From: an uncultured Christensenellaceae bacterium
Lineage (GTDB): Bacteria; Bacillota; Clostridia; Christensenellales; UBA3700
Reading direction: 5' to 3'
Length of the DNA: 59,446 nt
NCBI GenBank assembly: GCA_944380295.1
Contig: CALWHE010000011.1
Span: 1-59,446, forward strand
The translations under genes and the position numbers were made by a program. The notes under the pieces were generated by a model. It saw only the letters and a list, made by a program, of their open reading frames with translations, ran no database searches and was not told the DNA's origin. The first letter of the stretch is position 1, and the number at the start of each line of letters is the position of its first letter. Positions 58,681-59,446 of the stretch are shown in pieces.

Positions 58681-59446
58681 CACAAGCGGCGCCGTTGCGC
58701 AAAGCGCGCCGCCGCTTTTCCGCGCGCTCGCGCCCCTCTTTTCGGATATGCCGCCGCACAGCCCGCGCCGCAAACCGCGCGAAAACCGTCCTTTTTGTTC
58801 TCTGCCACTTTTCAGACCTTGCCTGCGGGCAAAACCTTCTTTCTGCCCTCTGCCACTTACGCCAAGCGCGCCGCCGCGCCGCCCGCACTCCCCTTTCGCG
58901 CCGATTTTTTTGCGCCGGCTTTTAAGTATCGTTGATTTTTCGGTTTACTTCCTTAAATGAGGCGGCTTTTGGCGCATATGCTGCGGATTTTAAGCACCTG
59001 CCGCGCAAAATTTAAGTAAAGTTTTCATTTTTTTGCACACAACCCCGTTTATTTGTGCTATTATAAAGGTGCGGTTATTCCGTCCGATGCGTTGTCGTTT
59101 TCTCCCCCTTCCTTATATCCGGCAACGCGTCGGTTTTTTGTTTTTTCGGCGGGGCGGAACGGCAAAAGCACGCCTGCGGGCGCGTCCTTCCGCTCGCTTT
59201 TGCACAAATGTGTCTTGCTAATACCAACAGGTATTACCTGCGCCCCGTTTGTGCAAAATCAAACGAAATTACATCGCCCGCAGGCGCACTTTTGCCGATT
59301 CCACACCGCCTAATTTTTTTCTCGTGTCAATCGTCATTCCGCACGCCACCGCACGAAGATACATCGCTGCCGGACGCACTTTTGCCGTTCCGCACCGCCT
59401 CATCTTTTTATTTCTTGCCGCTGAGCTTTTCTCCGCTCGCTTTTGC
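58681..59446. other. Terminal non-coding region
   Basis: No gene with a ribosome binding site is visible. A GC-rich stretch (58681-58920) is followed by AT-richer sequence with a TATTAT box near 59059 that could start a plus-strand transcript leaving the window. From 59190 repeats take over, including two similar stretches built on GCACTTTTGCCG(A)TTCC (about 59286 and 59379). Confidence 0.5.
59198..59258. repeat. Single copy of the AATACC nested inverted repeat
   Basis: Outer arms TTTTGCACAAA (59198-59208) and TTTGTGCAAAA (59248-59258) enclose TAATACC (59219-59225) and GGTATTA (59230-59236). The layout, and the stretch CTTG.TAATACC...TATTACCT.CG.CCCCGTTTG.GCAAAATC, matches a unit of the 22.7-kb array with different outer arms. 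Confidence 0.7.

Noticed and set aside
59033..59313. Small plus-strand frames at the window end
   Set aside because: They run through repeat sequence, lack a ribosome binding site and have no recognisable motif.

Overview
The window looks like a chromosome segment of a strictly anaerobic, moderately GC-rich Firmicute of the Clostridia type, probably a gut lineage. The signs are a cytosolic electron-bifurcating-type [FeFe] hydrogenase, a CoA-transferase, meso-diaminopimelate dehydrogenase, AGGAGG ribosome binding sites, TTGACA/TATAAT promoters, many lipoproteins, GH27/GH18/GH28-type glycosidase genes, and a collagen-like Gly-X-Y protein of the spore-surface kind. The exact lineage cannot be fixed from sequence reading alone. 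No rRNA, tRNA or CRISPR array was seen.

Layout. 1-2.4 kb: 5' part of a collagen-like gene with a glycosyltransferase, and an XRE-type membrane regulator. 2.5-8.96 kb: an AT-rich accessory island bracketed by two inverted, 3'-truncated IS200-type copies. It carries a C5-cytosine methyltransferase, a MutL/MORC-like GHKL ATPase and three poorly characterised proteins, and is probably a defence system. 9-16 kb: Ddh, a three-gene hydrogenase operon, a CoA-transferase and a stand-alone small RNA. 16-22.7 kb: DUF3737 beta-helix protein, DUF4838 lipoprotein, methylglyoxal synthase, GH27 alpha-galactosidase, a GH28 remnant and an ACT-domain protein. 22.7-23.9 kb: repeats only. 23.9-28.8 kb: a five-gene operon containing a GPH sugar symporter, an aldose-epimerase-like protein, and a lipoprotein protease with a catalytically dead paralogue. 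29-36.6 kb: VanW protein, MMPL exporter, zinc-ribbon membrane protein with a lipoprotein, MnmE and DUF1292. 36.6-37.9 kb: a small gene followed by more repeats. 37.9-42.7 kb: ClpP-like / Sel1-AAA-like / soluble VirD4-like operon and an unknown gene. 43.5-49.2 kb: MacB-like ABC exporter, a membrane protein and a GH18 lipoprotein. 49.4-55.4 kb: two-component system and phosphate transporter. 55.5-58.7 kb: a three-gene flavoprotein operon of the glycerol-3-phosphate dehydrogenase type. 58.7-59.4 kb: non-coding, with another repeat copy.

Strongest unusual signals. (1) The phosphate-binding protein PstS appears circularly permuted: its usual C-terminal half comes first. The permeases PstC and PstA are fused into one chain. 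(2) Two copies of a five-hairpin element with GTGAAAT linkers, about 13.5 kb apart and each directly after a stop codon, show compensatory base changes in their stems. (3) The methyltransferase/GHKL-ATPase island has no recognisable nuclease. (4) A ClpP-like protease is translationally coupled to an AAA-like protein without a Walker A motif and to a VirD4-like ATPase without membrane segments. (5) A dispersed repeat carries two alternating octamer variants. All family names rest on motif recognition by eye; no database search was run.
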